Shown: piece after piece, positions 32,246 to 42,012 of the stretch
How the letters are laid out: every line of letters starts with the position of its first letter
Numbering within the stretch: the first letter of the stretch is position 1
Source: Haematobia irritans
Lineage: Eukaryota > Arthropoda > Insecta > Diptera > Muscidae
DNA length: 64,000 nucleotides
Direction of reading: 5' to 3'
Assembly (NCBI RefSeq): GCF_050003625.1
Contig: NC_134398.1
Location: forward strand, 27,683,211-27,747,210
Program-made: the position numbers and the translations under genes
The notes under the pieces: generated by a model
Databases searched by the model: none
What the model was told of the DNA's origin: nothing
What the model saw: the letters and a program-made list of their open reading frames with translations, nothing else

Positions 32246-33550
32246 AGTTTAAAAAATTGGCATCTGACTCATGTCCGTCCATACCATAACATATGGCGGA
32301 ATATTCCCAAATCTAGATACGAGAGCAGGTGATAATTTGTTTCACACTTTAGTTATCTTCTCCGACATATGATCACGTTTCTCGAGGATAAACTCAAAAA
32401 TGGTCACATCCCAATTACTGGAAGAAGGATTATCAATACAAGGATAACAAATACAAAAAAATGGGACTCAATCGATTGCTGATTAATGACAAATAAAAAT
32501 TCCTGGGATAATTACATACGTATGTCCAAATGTCTGGACGGAAATGGGCTGAATATTCCCACATGTTGCGAAAAATGGACTCCTATGGCCAAATTATATC
32601 TTAGTATTTGTCTTGGCTGTATAGACCAGACCGCCTACAAAATCCAGGAAGCGACAAAATTATGGCACTTGAGATGAAATTGTTTTGTTTTCGTTTTTTT
32701 TTTTTTGAAATGCCAGGAATTTCTTTGTAAATTATCCAAAAGTAACTACAAATCCTAATTAATGGTTTTCGAGAGAACAATGGTTGAAAAATCCTCTCAT
32801 AGGCATGAGATGAGCAATGCCATGGCGGCTCACTACAATAATATCCGGTTCTTAAGATTATCTTTTCCAAATAACAAAAACAACAACAACAAAAAGAAAA
32901 ACAAAAAACCAAGACCAAAGTAAACTGGTAATTAATGGGTGGTACCATGGAAACAGCTTTACACGATCTGGAACCCGCAATTTTCATGGCCAAACAAAGC
33001 CAGTCACCAGTATTGAGAACAAAACAAAGGAGATTTACGGCAATTACAAAAGGGCACATAGACCACAGAATAGATCTACACCTACGTGTGGTGAACAAAG
33101 GCAAACAAGGGATTATCAGAAATCCTAAGAACAAGAAGAAGACCGATACGAAACGTGATCGTTTTGCTGACAAGCATTATACCTGGGTCTGCGTCACACA
33201 TCACACACACCAAAGTGTTAGAATATTTTGCTACGCTAATTGTTTTATGGCTACTGGAAAATGGTAAATACCATGGAAATGACATCAAGACAATATGTTT
33301 TATCCCAGGACAGGTAGACGGAGATGGAAGATAGAACCAGCGTGCCAGCAAGGAAATTGAGGGAAGTTTCCGTAAACACAAATGACCGGCTTTTGTTTTC
33401 ATTGAAGACAATTTCACCAGGTACCTGACGATGATGATGATAATCTTAAGTACCTTTGTAAGCAGGAAAACTAAGGAGACTTAACAAATATGCCTTGTGA
33501 TCTAATATTAGTTCATGTTCTTTGGAAAATACACATATCCCTAAAAATAC
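32246..33550. other. unique DNA upstream of family gene 2
   Basis: Largely repeat-free. The longer frames here (for example 32601-33173 on the minus strand) have no recognisable domain and overlap oppositely oriented frames of similar length, so I do not call them. Near the gene it contains TAGteam-type sites. It is probably regulatory. Confidence 0.45.
33311..33427 (+). promoter_or_regulatory. TAGteam-type sites, gene 2
   Basis: CAGGTAG at 33311-33317 and the perfect palindrome CAGGTACCTG at 33418-33427, which presents CAGGTAC on both strands. They lie 130-245 bp upstream of the TATA box. Zelda binding is inferred. Confidence 0.5.
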
Positions 33551-33555
33551 AAGGG

Positions 33556-33593
33556 TATATAAACAAGGACATATGCTGGCAGAGATATCATTC
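33556..33593 (+). promoter_or_regulatory. core promoter, gene 2 (TATA + TCATTC initiator)
   Basis: TATATAAA at 33556-33563 and TCATTC at 33588-33593, with 34 nt from the first T to the initiator A. The motif and spacing match the other three genes. The predicted leader is about 75 nt. Confidence 0.82.
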
Positions 33594-33664
33594 ATTTGTG
33601 AAACCTCAAAGAGAGAACAACTATTTCTTCTAAACAAAAAAAAAAAAACACACACAACAAGAAA

Positions 33665-34231
33665 ATGGCCATGTATCAACAAAATTTTGTTACAACTCAG
33701 CAACAGCACATCATCACCCCTCATGTGAAAGCAATCCAATCTCAAACCAAAAGGAAACGTGAGGAAGATATGCCAGCCAATATGGATAATAAGAAAATGG
33801 ATTTAGCTGATCAACCAAATGCAAAACAGCAACGTCAACCAAAATCTTTATTCCGTCCTTGGGGAAATGTGGAAGATACTAAGAGTCCAGCAAAAGTTCC
33901 CACCGCTTCATCCGCGACATCTCCAAAACCTAAGACACCAACAGCAGTACCCAGTGTTAGCTATCAATCGAATCCTTCATTGGCTAGTATTCCTGTTTTG
34001 GCTTCACCTTATCAAATGGCCCTTCAGCAGCAGCAGCAACACCAACAGCAGCAGCATCAACGTCAAGCCGCCTTGGCTTTGCAACAGGCTGCCATCTATC
34101 AGCGCCAAGTAATGATGGCCCATATATGGGCTCGTCAACAGGCCCATCAACAACATCATCAAATCCAGCTACACCATCAGCTAAGACAACAACAACAAAT
34201 GTTTGCTTTTGGATCACAAGGGCCAAACTAG
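33665..34231 (+). CDS. FRPW-motif, Gln/His-rich small protein (family gene 2)
   Basis: An intronless 188-residue protein with no named orthologue that I can give. The N-terminus lacks the HKKF pair of its paralogues; residues 4-22 are Gln-rich. A basic cluster TKRKRE (29-33) could be a nuclear signal. S-L-F-R-P-W-G at 61-67 is the family's central peptide. A Ser/Pro/Ala-rich linker follows to about 120, then a long Gln/His-rich region (QQQQQHQQQQHQRQ). The segment QAALALQQAAIYQRQVMMAH aligns with the C-terminal helix of the others, and the end reads M-F-A-F-G-S. The ATG at 33665 is the first in frame after the predicted start site and has AAAATGGCC context. FRPW suggests Groucho recruitment (known for Huckebein's FRPW); this is inference. 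Polyglutamine is expanded compared with the sister genes. Confidence 0.87.
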   Translation: MAMYQQNFVTTQQQHIITPHVKAIQSQTKRKREEDMPANMDNKKMDLADQPNAKQQRQPKSLFRPWGNVEDTKSPAKVPTASSATSPKPKTPTAVPSVSYQSNPSLASIPVLASPYQMALQQQQQHQQQQHQRQAALALQQAAIYQRQVMMAHIWARQQAHQQHHQIQLHHQLRQQQQMFAFGSQGPN

Positions 34232-34385
34232 AAATTAAATACTAACCGCCCCCCACCCCGCCATCTGTTCTTGGATTAAGTGATAGTTTTGTAGAGTAGA
34301 TGTTTTTCGAAAACATTTAAGTAGCTGTGATATACTCATATAAATTAGTTTAATTTAATAACGATATTTATTTTTTCGGATAAAT

Positions 34386-34391
34386 AATAAA
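34386..34391 (+). terminator. polyadenylation signal, gene 2
   Basis: AATAAA about 155 nt after the stop, within an A/T-rich 3' UTR. A single TGTGAT (34326-34331) in the UTR matches the K box of Notch-pathway genes but may be chance. Confidence 0.5.
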
Positions 34392-34429
34392 AAATTAATA
34401 ATATGTAAGAAAATTAAAAAAAATTTTTT

Positions 34430-35603
34430 GAGTTTGAATTTCTATGAAAATTGGGATTGCAGATTTTTTTCAAAATTTACTTAAGAAATAAAATTTTGAT
34501 AAAATTTTCTATAGACATTAAATTTGGAAAAAAATTTCTACAGAAATAAAATTTTGACAAAATTTATTATAGAAATAAAATTTTGACCAAATTTACTATG
34601 GAAATAAAATGTTGGCAAGATTTTCTAGAGAAATAAAATGTTGACAAAATTTATTAAAGAAATAAAATTTTGACAAAATTTTCTACAGAAATAAAATTTT
34701 GACAAAATTTACTATAGAAAACAAATTTTGATAAAAATTTCTATAGAAATAAAATTTTGACAAAATGTTGTACAGAAATAAAAGTTGACAAGATTTTCTA
34801 TAGAAATACAATTTTGACAGAGATAAAATTTGGACAAAATTTTCTATAGAAAACAAATTTTGATAAAAATTTCTATAGAAATAACATTTTGAGAAAATTT
34901 TCTAAAGAAATAAAATTTGGACAAAATTTTCTGTAGAAATAAAATTTTGAAAAAAAAATTTATAGACATAAAATTTTGACAAAATTTTCTATAGAAATAA
35001 AATTTTGACAAAATTTTCTATAGAAATAAACTTTTGAAGAAATTTTCCATAGATATAATATTTCGAATAAATTTTTTATAAATATAAAATTTCGAATAAA
35101 TTTTCTATAGGAATAAAATTTTGACAAAATATTCCAATAGAAATAAAATTTCGACTAAATTTTCTATAGAAATAAAATTTTCTTTCATTCGTTTTGTTTT
35201 GTTATTGTTGGTTTTTGTTCTTTAATCATTGTTGTTGTTTCGAAATAAAATTTTGACAAAATTTTCTATAGACATTGGCGAAATTTCCTCTAGAAATTTT
35301 GAATCCAGAGAAGACGAGGCGTATTAACGGCGAACTGATTCGGGAGACTAATTCTGTAAAATATCTAGGTGTTATTTTACAAAGTAATCTGAGAATTTAT
35401 TTTCTATAGAAATAAAATTTTGTGAAAATTTTCTACAGAAATAAAATTTTGATAAAATTTTCTATAGAAATAAAATATTGGCAAAATTTTCTTTAGAAAT
35501 AAAATATTGGCAAAATTTTCTATAGAAACAAAATTTCATATAGAATAAAAATTTTGACAAAATTTTCTATAGACATAAAGTTTTGACAAATTTTATAAAA
35601 AAG
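34430..35603 (+). repeat. 29-bp tandem repeat array
   Basis: Diverged copies of the AAATTTTGACAAAATTTTCT / ATAGAAAT unit in plus orientation, starting just downstream of gene 2. It is interrupted at about 35195-35245 by T/G-rich sequence and at 35283-35395 by a retrotransposon scrap. Confidence 0.93.
35283..35395 (+). pseudogene. reverse-transcriptase scrap of a LINE
   Basis: About 35 codons read N-P-E-K-T-R-R-I-N-G-E-L-I-R-E and then S-V-K-Y-L-G-V-I-L-Q, the segment just after the catalytic core of LINE reverse transcriptases (compare K-Y-L-G-V-I-L-D in the LINE at 21575). It is embedded in the 29-bp array with no ends, so it is a fossil fragment of a different LINE. Confidence 0.6.
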
Positions 35604-35604
35604 A

Positions 35605-35848
35605 AACAAGTAAGGAAAGTCTAAAGTCGGGCGGTGCCGACTATATTATACCCTGCACCACTTTGTAGATCTAAATTTTCGATCACATCCGTCAAATATA
35701 TTGGGGGCTATATATAAAGGTTTGTCCCACATACATACATTTAAATATCACTCGATCTGGAAGAATTTGATAGACTTCTACAAAATCTATAGACTCAAAA
35801 TTTAAGTCGGCTAATGCACTAGGGTGGAACACAATGTTAGTAAAAAAC
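35605..35848 (+). mobile_element. mini-me-like left end, truncated (subfamily A)
   Basis: AACAAGTAAGGAAAGTCTAA, GTCGGGCGGTGCCGAC and TATACCCTGCACCACTTTGT. It stops at GTTAGTAAAAAACCAG, where a second, complete left end starts. This is the same tandem arrangement of left ends as at 17331/17563. Confidence 0.8.
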
Positions 35849-37413
35849 CAGTAAGGAAAGTCTAAAGTCGGGCGGGGCCGACTATATTATACCCTGCACC
35901 ACTTTGTAGATCTAAATTTTCGATACCATATCCCATCCGTCAAATGTGTTGGGGGCTATATATAAAGGTTTGTCCCAAATACATAAATTTAAATATCACT
36001 CGATCTGGAAGAATTTGATAGAATTCTACAAAATCTATAGACTCAAAATTTAAGTCGGCTAATGCACTAAGGTGGAACACAATGTTAGTAAAAAAATATG
36101 GGAAACGTTTAAATCTGAAGCAATTTTAAGGAAACTTCAAAAAAGTTTATTTATGATTTATCGCTCGATACATATGTATTAGAAGTTTAGGAAAATTAGA
36201 GTCATTTTTACAACCTTTCGACTAAGCAGTGGCGATTTTACAAGGAAAATGTTGGTATTTTGACCATTTTTGTCGAAATCAGAAAAACATATATATGGGA
36301 GCTATATCTAAATCTGAACCGATTTAAACCAAATTTGGCACGCATAGCAACAATGCTTATTCTCCTCCCTGTGCAAAATTTCAACTAAATCGGAGTTAAA
36401 AATTGGCCTCTGTGGACATATGAGTGTAAATCGGGCGAAAGCTATATATGGGAGATATATATAAATCTGAACCGATTTCAACCAAATTTGGCACGCATAG
36501 CAACAATGCTAATTCTACTCCCTGTACAAAATTTCAACTAAATCAGAGTTAAAAATTGGCCTCTGTGGACATATGAGTGTAAATCGGGCGAAAGCTATAT
36601 ATGGGAGATATATATAAATCTGAACCGATTTCAACCAAATTTGGCACGCATAGCTACAATGCTAATTCTACTCCCTGTGCAAAATTTCAACTAAATCGGA
36701 GTTAAAAATTGGCCTCTGTGGTCATATGAGTGTAAATCGGGCGAAAGGTATATATGGGAGATATATCTAAATCTGAACCGATTTCAACCAAATTTGGCAC
36801 GCATGGCTACAATGCTAATTATACTCCCTGTGCAAAATTTCAACCAAATCGAAGTTAAAAATTGGCCTCTTTGGGCAAATAAGTGTAAATCGGACGAAAG
36901 CTATATATGAGAGCTATATCTAAATCTGAACCGATTTGGCTGGTATTTTGCAAGTTTTTCGAGACCCATAAAATATTCGGATGTACGGAATTTGAGGAAG
37001 ATCGGTTGATATACACGCCAATTATGACCAAATCGGCGAAAAATATATATGGCAGCTATATCTAAATCTGAACCGATTTTTTCCAAAATCAATAGGGATC
37101 GTCTTTGAGCCGAAACAGGACCCTATACCAAATTTTAGGACAATCGGACTAAAACTGCGAGCTGTACTTTGCACACAAAAATACATCAACAGACAGACAG
37201 ACAGACAGACAGACAGACGGACAGACAGACGGACAGACAGACGGACAGACAGACGGACAGACAGACAGACGGACATCGCTAAATCGACTCAGAATTTAAT
37301 TCTAAGCCGATCCGTATACTAAAAGGTTGGTCTATGATTACTATTTCTTGGCGTTACATACAAATGCACAAACTTATTATACCCTGTACCACAGTAGTGG
37401 TGAAGGGTATAAA
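35849..37413 (+). mobile_element. mini-me-like element A7, near full length
   Basis: Left end with GTCGGGCGGGGCCGAC and TATACCCTGCACCACTTTGT, then six to seven 153-bp monomers and a long GACA/GACG tract at 37190-37274. It ends with ACCCTGTACCACAGTAGTGG and GAAGGGTATAAAAA. Confidence 0.9.
37190..37274 (-). repeat. (GTCY)n microsatellite of mini-me A7
   Basis: About 21 tetranucleotides GACA or GACG (GTCT/GTCC on the other strand), the longest GTCY tract in the window. It lies next to the conserved CGCTAAATCGACTC core. Confidence 0.95.
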
Positions 37414-37927
37414 AAGAGAAAATCGTTAAATTAGTGTGGGTAATAAATACAAATTTGTAAAAATCGGGAAATATTCTTATGTAAGAGCTACAAGTACGTA
37501 TAAGTACGATCGGCTAGTACATCAAAATTTGAAATTTGAGTAACATTGGTTAATAAATAAGAGTACTATGGTAAAATTTGGGAAAATCGAGCGATGCATA
37601 TATATGGAAGCTATATCTAAATCTGAACCAATTTGCATAATATTTTGCGGGCTTGATTAATACCACAAAAGGTTATCTTGTGCAAGATTTGAGTAAGATC
37701 AGTTAAAAAATGAGGCTTGTATGGTCAAACATAAGGTTATTAGGGGCGAATTTTTCAAAATCGGGTGATACATATATGGGAGCTATATCTACATCTGACC
37801 CGATTTCGATGAAATTTTGCACATATAGTTAGTACTATAGAGGACTGGATCTAGCCAACATTTAGTAAGATCGGTTAATAAATAAGGGTTCTATGGCCAA
37901 ATTTGGGAAATTCGGGCTATACATATA

Positions 37928-38860
37928 AAGGGTGATTTGTTAAGAGCTTGATAACTTTTTTTTAAAAAAAAACGCATAAAATTTGCAAAATCTCATCGGT
38001 TCTTTATTTGAAACGTTAGATTGGTCCATGACATTTACTTTTTGAAGATAATTTCATTTAAATGTTGACCGCGGCTGCGTCTTAGGTGGTCCATTCGGAA
38101 AGTCCAATTTTGGGCAACTTTTTCGAGCATTTCGGCCGGAATAGCCCGAATTTCTTCGGAAATGTTGTCTTCCAAAGCTGGAATAGTTGCTGGCTTATTT
38201 CTGTAGACTTTAGACTTGACGTAGCCCCACAAAAAATAGTCTAAAGGCGTCAAATCGCATGATCTTGGTGGCCAACTTACCGGTCCATTTCTTGAGATGA
38301 ATTGTTCTCCGAAGTTTTCCCTCAAAATGGCCATAGAATCGCGAGCTGTGTGGCATGTAGCGCCATCTTGTTGAAACCACATGTCAACCAAGTTCAGTTC
38401 TTCCATTTTTGGCAACAAAAAGTTTGTTAGCATCGAACGATAGCGATCGCCATTCACCGTAACGTTGCGTCCAACAGCATCTTTGAAAAAATACGGTCCA
38501 ATGATTCCACCAGCGTACAAACCACACCAAACAGTGCATTTTTCGGGATGCATGGGCAGTTCTTGAACGGCTTCTGGTTGCTCTTCACTCCAAATGCGGC
38601 AATTTTGCTTATTTACGTAGCCATTCAACCAGAAATGAGCCTCATCGCTGAACAAAATTTGTCGATAAAAAAGCGGATTTTCTGCCAACTTTTCTAGGGC
38701 CCATTCACTGAAAATTCGACGTTGTGGCAGATCGTTCGGCTATTCATGATAAAATGTCAAAGCATACTGAGCATCTTTCTCTTTGACACCATGTCTGAAA
38801 TCCCACGTGATCTGTCAAATACTAATGCATGAAAATCCTAACCTCAAAAGAATCACCCTT
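37928..38860 (-). mobile_element. internally deleted mariner-like transposon, copy 1
   Basis: A 933-bp element with inverted ends AAGGGTGATTTGTTAAGAGC and AAGGGTGATTCTTTTGAGGT (on the other strand), flanked by TA (37926-37927, 38861-38862). The coding half that remains gives the catalytic domain only. A second, nearly identical copy lies at 54910-55841. Confidence 0.93.
38035..38688 (-). CDS. mariner-like transposase, catalytic part only (copy 1)
   Basis: A 217-residue frame from the first ATG; the frame is open a little upstream (D-L-P-Q-R-R-I-F-S-E-W-A) with no start codon. Catalytic DDE/D-type signatures are F-S-D-E-A-H-F (residues 13-19), Q-Q-D-G-A-T-C-H-T (near 105-113) and D-L-T-P-L-D-Y-F (near 144-151). 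I count 36 residues between the second and third acidic residues. The helix-turn-helix DNA-binding half expected in a full Tc1/mariner transposase of about 340 residues is missing. The protein could not bind element ends by itself. It is identical in translation to the frame at 55082-55735. Both copies carry the same deletion, so this is a spreading deletion derivative. Confidence 0.9.
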   Translation of the reverse strand: MAENPLFYRQILFSDEAHFWLNGYVNKQNCRIWSEEQPEAVQELPMHPEKCTVWCGLYAGGIIGPYFFKDAVGRNVTVNGDRYRSMLTNFLLPKMEELNLVDMWFQQDGATCHTARDSMAILRENFGEQFISRNGPVSWPPRSCDLTPLDYFLWGYVKSKVYRNKPATIPALEDNISEEIRAIPAEMLEKVAQNWTFRMDHLRRSRGQHLNEIIFKK

Positions 38861-39642
38861 TATATGGGAGCTATATCTAAATCTGAACCTATTTCGATGA
38901 TTTTTTGCACATATATTTAGTGCTGTAGAAGACTATATTTAGCCAAATTTGGGTAAGATCGGTTGATAAATAAGGGTTTTATGGCCAAATTTAGAAAAAT
39001 CGGGCGGTTCATATATATGGGAGCTATAGCTAAATCTGAACCGATTTCGATGATTTTTTGCACATATAGTTAGTGCTATAGAAGATTATATTTAGCCAAC
39101 TTTGAGTAAGATCGGTTGATAAATAAAGGTTTTGTGGCCAAATTTGGGAAAATCGGGCGATACATATATATGAGAGCTATATCTAAATCTGAAACGATTT
39201 GGATGAAATTTTGCAGACTTGAAGGGCGATGGAAAAGATTACCTTTTGCCAAATTTGGTGACGATCCGTTTGAAAAAAACGCGCAACGTGACCCCATTTG
39301 TCGAAATCGGGCGATACATATATATGGGAGCTATATCTAAATTTGATCCGATTTCTTCCAAATTCTATAGCGTTCGTCCTTGTGCCCAAAAAACTCCCTG
39401 TACCAAATTTAATCAAAATCGGTTAATAATTGCGACCGGAATCCTGTGAACAACAAATACATGGACAGACGGACGGACACCAAGCGCTAGATCGATTCAG
39501 GAGGTGATTCTGAGTCGATCGGTATACATTTTATGGGGTCTAAAATCAATATTTCTGGTATGCACATTTTTTGGCCGATCAAACTTATTATACCCTGACC
39601 ACTATGTGGTTTAGGGTATAATTAATTGATACTATTAATTTG

Positions 39643-39963
39643 GAGCCACCGTGGTGCAATGGCTAGCATGCCCGTCTTGCATTCACAAGGTCGTGGGTTC
39701 GATTCCTGCTTCGACCGAACACCAAAACGTTTTTCAGCGGTGGATTATCCCACCTCAGTAATGCTGGTGACATTTCTGAGGGTTTCAAAGCTTCTCTAAG
39801 TGGTTGCAATGTGGAACGCCGTTCGGACTCGGCTATAAAAAAGGAGGTCCCTTGTCATTGAGCTTAACATGGAATCGGGCAGCACTCAGTGATAAGAGAG
39901 AAGTTCACCAATGTGGAATAGTCTAAGTGAGTCTGATACATCGGGCTGCCACCTAACCTAACC
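39643..39963 (+). mobile_element. tRNA-derived SINE, full length
   Basis: About 321 bp beginning GAGCCACCGTGGTGCAATGG. The B box is GGTTCGATTCC and the A-box region is TGGTGCAATGGCTAGCATG. The body (GTGGATTATCCCACCTCAGT) is followed by a 3' tail AATAGTCTAAGTGAGTCTGA with CATCGGGCTGCCACCTAACC. It is flanked by the target duplication TATTAATTTG (39633-39642, 39964-39973). The tail matches the 3' end of the LINE at 21439, which probably mobilises it. Confidence 0.92.
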
Positions 39964-39973
39964 TATTAATTTG

Positions 39974-40096
39974 TGTGATTGATTTTTGTTTCAATTAAAA
40001 AATTGTTGAATCAATTAAATTTTTAATTGAATATTTTTTAAAACTCAATTAAGATTTTAATTGGAAAATTTTTCATGAAATTTTTTTCTGTGTATG
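39974..40096. mobile_element. MITE end fragment with AATTAAAAATTG hairpins
   Basis: Repeated TTCAATTAAAAAATTG / CAATTAAATTTTTAATTG palindromes, ending TTTTTTTCTGTGTATG. This is the same style of end (TTTTTTCTGTGTA) as the TA-flanked MITE at 44715-45125. Confidence 0.4.
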
Positions 40097-41630
40097 TGGA
40101 GTTTATAGTTGACCATTTTGATCTCTTCTCCAGTGCCCTTAGAACTCAAAGTTGGTATAGACTTATTCGTCAAAAAACGGTATACATTAATCGATAACCG
40201 ATATCTAATCACTCCCCTTAAAATACCGATCCTTTTACATTTTCCAAAGAAAATGCCAAGCATTTCTATTTTCCTAAAGATGAATATCGTCTATTTATCA
40301 AAAATGGAAAAAAAATCCAATGAATATTCAATGGCTATAAATGTGAGGAAAACACCTTTTCCTTATGACACAACACTTCGAAACAGATTGCCTACATCTT
40401 GATGCTACAATGCTGCAATAATCCCCTACCCCCTCGTAAGACTAATCAAGTATTTTAGTCATGCTGAGTGTAAGCCGAAGTTATTTTCACAATGTGTTTC
40501 CTAATAGGCTTATGACAAACACAATGTCTGTCCGCGGATTTGTTTGTATTTTCCATTTAGCCGCCAGTCTAGTTTATATGATTTGGTGGACATCTATCGC
40601 TTCTATCCCTCTGTATCATTTTAGTCTCTCCATGGTGCAGGTTTGTTTTTGGAAGTCTGGCCTGGTATGGCATTGATTTATGATGTCGTCGATAAACCAA
40701 TCTGGAGATTAGTAACAATACCCTGTCGTTCTCTTGTAATGGAAACGAGGACACAAATGATTCCTAAGAAAAACCACAAAGAGATTTCACCTTCACAACC
40801 AGCCTTAGCCTTTGATTAGCGAACCAATGAAGTAGAGATAATTATTTTTTGGGATTTTCACTTCTTCTTTTTCTTATTTTCTTTGTCCCTTTTGTCTTTG
40901 GAGGACAAACATTCAATTTGCACCTTTTTTCCAAAGACTAAAACCAAAAATCAGGAAGATCATCTTTATCGTCATTGAAGGCAGTTCAACCTTTTGGAAA
41001 ATAGTTTTCCAAACAACAAAGAAAAATCCTAGACCTTGACACTGGTTTTGTGTCATTTGGTGTTGTCTTTTCCTTTCAATCTAAATGCTGATAAAAATCT
41101 CTTTTTAAAATGCAATGACATGTCTGCCTTTTTATCTAAGTACGAAGACATCAAATGAACCTCCTCTTTTCGAAGATTTTCTTCTTTTCTTCAATCTGCT
41201 GGTCTAGTGTTGAATCCCTAGGTTTATCGCCTTCTGCATTTAATCTATTGTCCTAAGGGTGATTGTGATTGTCCTTTTTTCTCTCTCTCGTTACCATTGT
41301 GTGTGTGTGTGGCTAATTACTGAAAAGATGTCATCAGTAATGGAACCTCCCCTCGATATGTTTTAACCATCCACCAGCATGGGACGGGGTGTGTGTTCTT
41401 AGTGTTCATGGTATGTTACGAAAGCAATTGTTTTTTAATCGGCCATGAAGGATCTGTTGCCCTTAATACGACTACTGATTTTGTTAGGGGTAAGGATGAT
41501 AAGAGGGTAGGATAAGCAATTTTTGGGAAATTATGCATATGGTATGGGAATTAGGAGTTATGGTAGAAAATCGAAAAAGGGTGGCGAAATATATTGAAAT
41601 TCGTTGACCAATGGAGCTAAGCAAAATATT
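40097..41630. other. unique island, 1.5 kb, no gene found
   Basis: This stretch has no mini-me, 29-bp or MITE sequence. The frames in it are short and unlike any family I know. It has a GTGTGTGTGTGTG run (about 41300) and a purine/pyrimidine-skewed T-rich middle (40850-41280). It could be a distal enhancer or the remnant of a lost family gene; I see no direct proof of either. Confidence 0.4.
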
Positions 41631-42012
41631 ATTTCTATAGAAAATTTTGTCAAAATTTTATTTGTATAGAAAATTTTCGCAATATTTTATTTCTATAGAA
41701 AATTTTGTCAAAGTTTTATTTTTATAGAAAATTTTGTCAAAATTTTATTTTTATAGAAAATTTTGTCAATATTTTATTTTTATAGAAAATTTGGTCAAAA
41801 TTGTATTACAATTGAAAATTTTATATATAGAAAATGTCAAGATGTTCTTTCTATGAAAATTTTTGACAAATATAAATAACATTTTAACAAAATTTTCTAT
41901 AGAAATAAATTTTTGTCAAAATTTCTATAAAAATATTCGCGAAAGTGTGGCCATATGTTCTTTAGAAATAAATGTTGTAAAAAGTTTATTCCTACAGAAA
42001 ATGTTGACAACT
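41631..42012 (-). repeat. 29-bp repeat array with a longer higher-order unit
   Basis: Copies in the opposite orientation (TTTCTATAGAAAATTTTGTC). Near 41830 a longer variant block begins, with AAAATGTCAAGATGTTCTTT, CATTTTAACAAAATTTTC and GGCCATATGTTCTTTAG. It recurs at 43.57, 43.77, 44.32 and 45.27 kb. Confidence 0.9.

Larger units (their letters stand above)
37414..39620 (+). mobile_element. mini-me-like element, subfamily C, split by a mariner-like copy
   Basis: Monomers of the type ATGGGAGCTATATCTAAATC with CGATTTCGATGA and GCACATATAGTTAGT. The ATGGGAG/ATGAGAG word falls at 39017 and 39170, again 153 bp apart. It ends with GACAGACGGACGGACACC (about 39465) and the terminal palindrome ACCCTGACCACTATGTGGTT with AGGGTATA. 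A mariner-like deletion element is inserted at a TA at 37926. Confidence 0.85.

Noticed and set aside
32601..33173. 190-codon minus-strand frame upstream of gene 2
   Set aside because: Leu/Phe/Cys-rich with no domain, overlapped by an equally long frame on the other strand, and no family-type promoter.
33082..33417. 111-codon minus-strand frame
   Set aside because: Overlaps other frames and regulatory sites of gene 2; composition not gene-like.
34326..34331. K-box (TGTGAT) as proof of Notch-pathway/miRNA control of gene 2
   Set aside because: A single hexamer in an A/T-rich UTR is expected by chance and is not shared by the sister genes.
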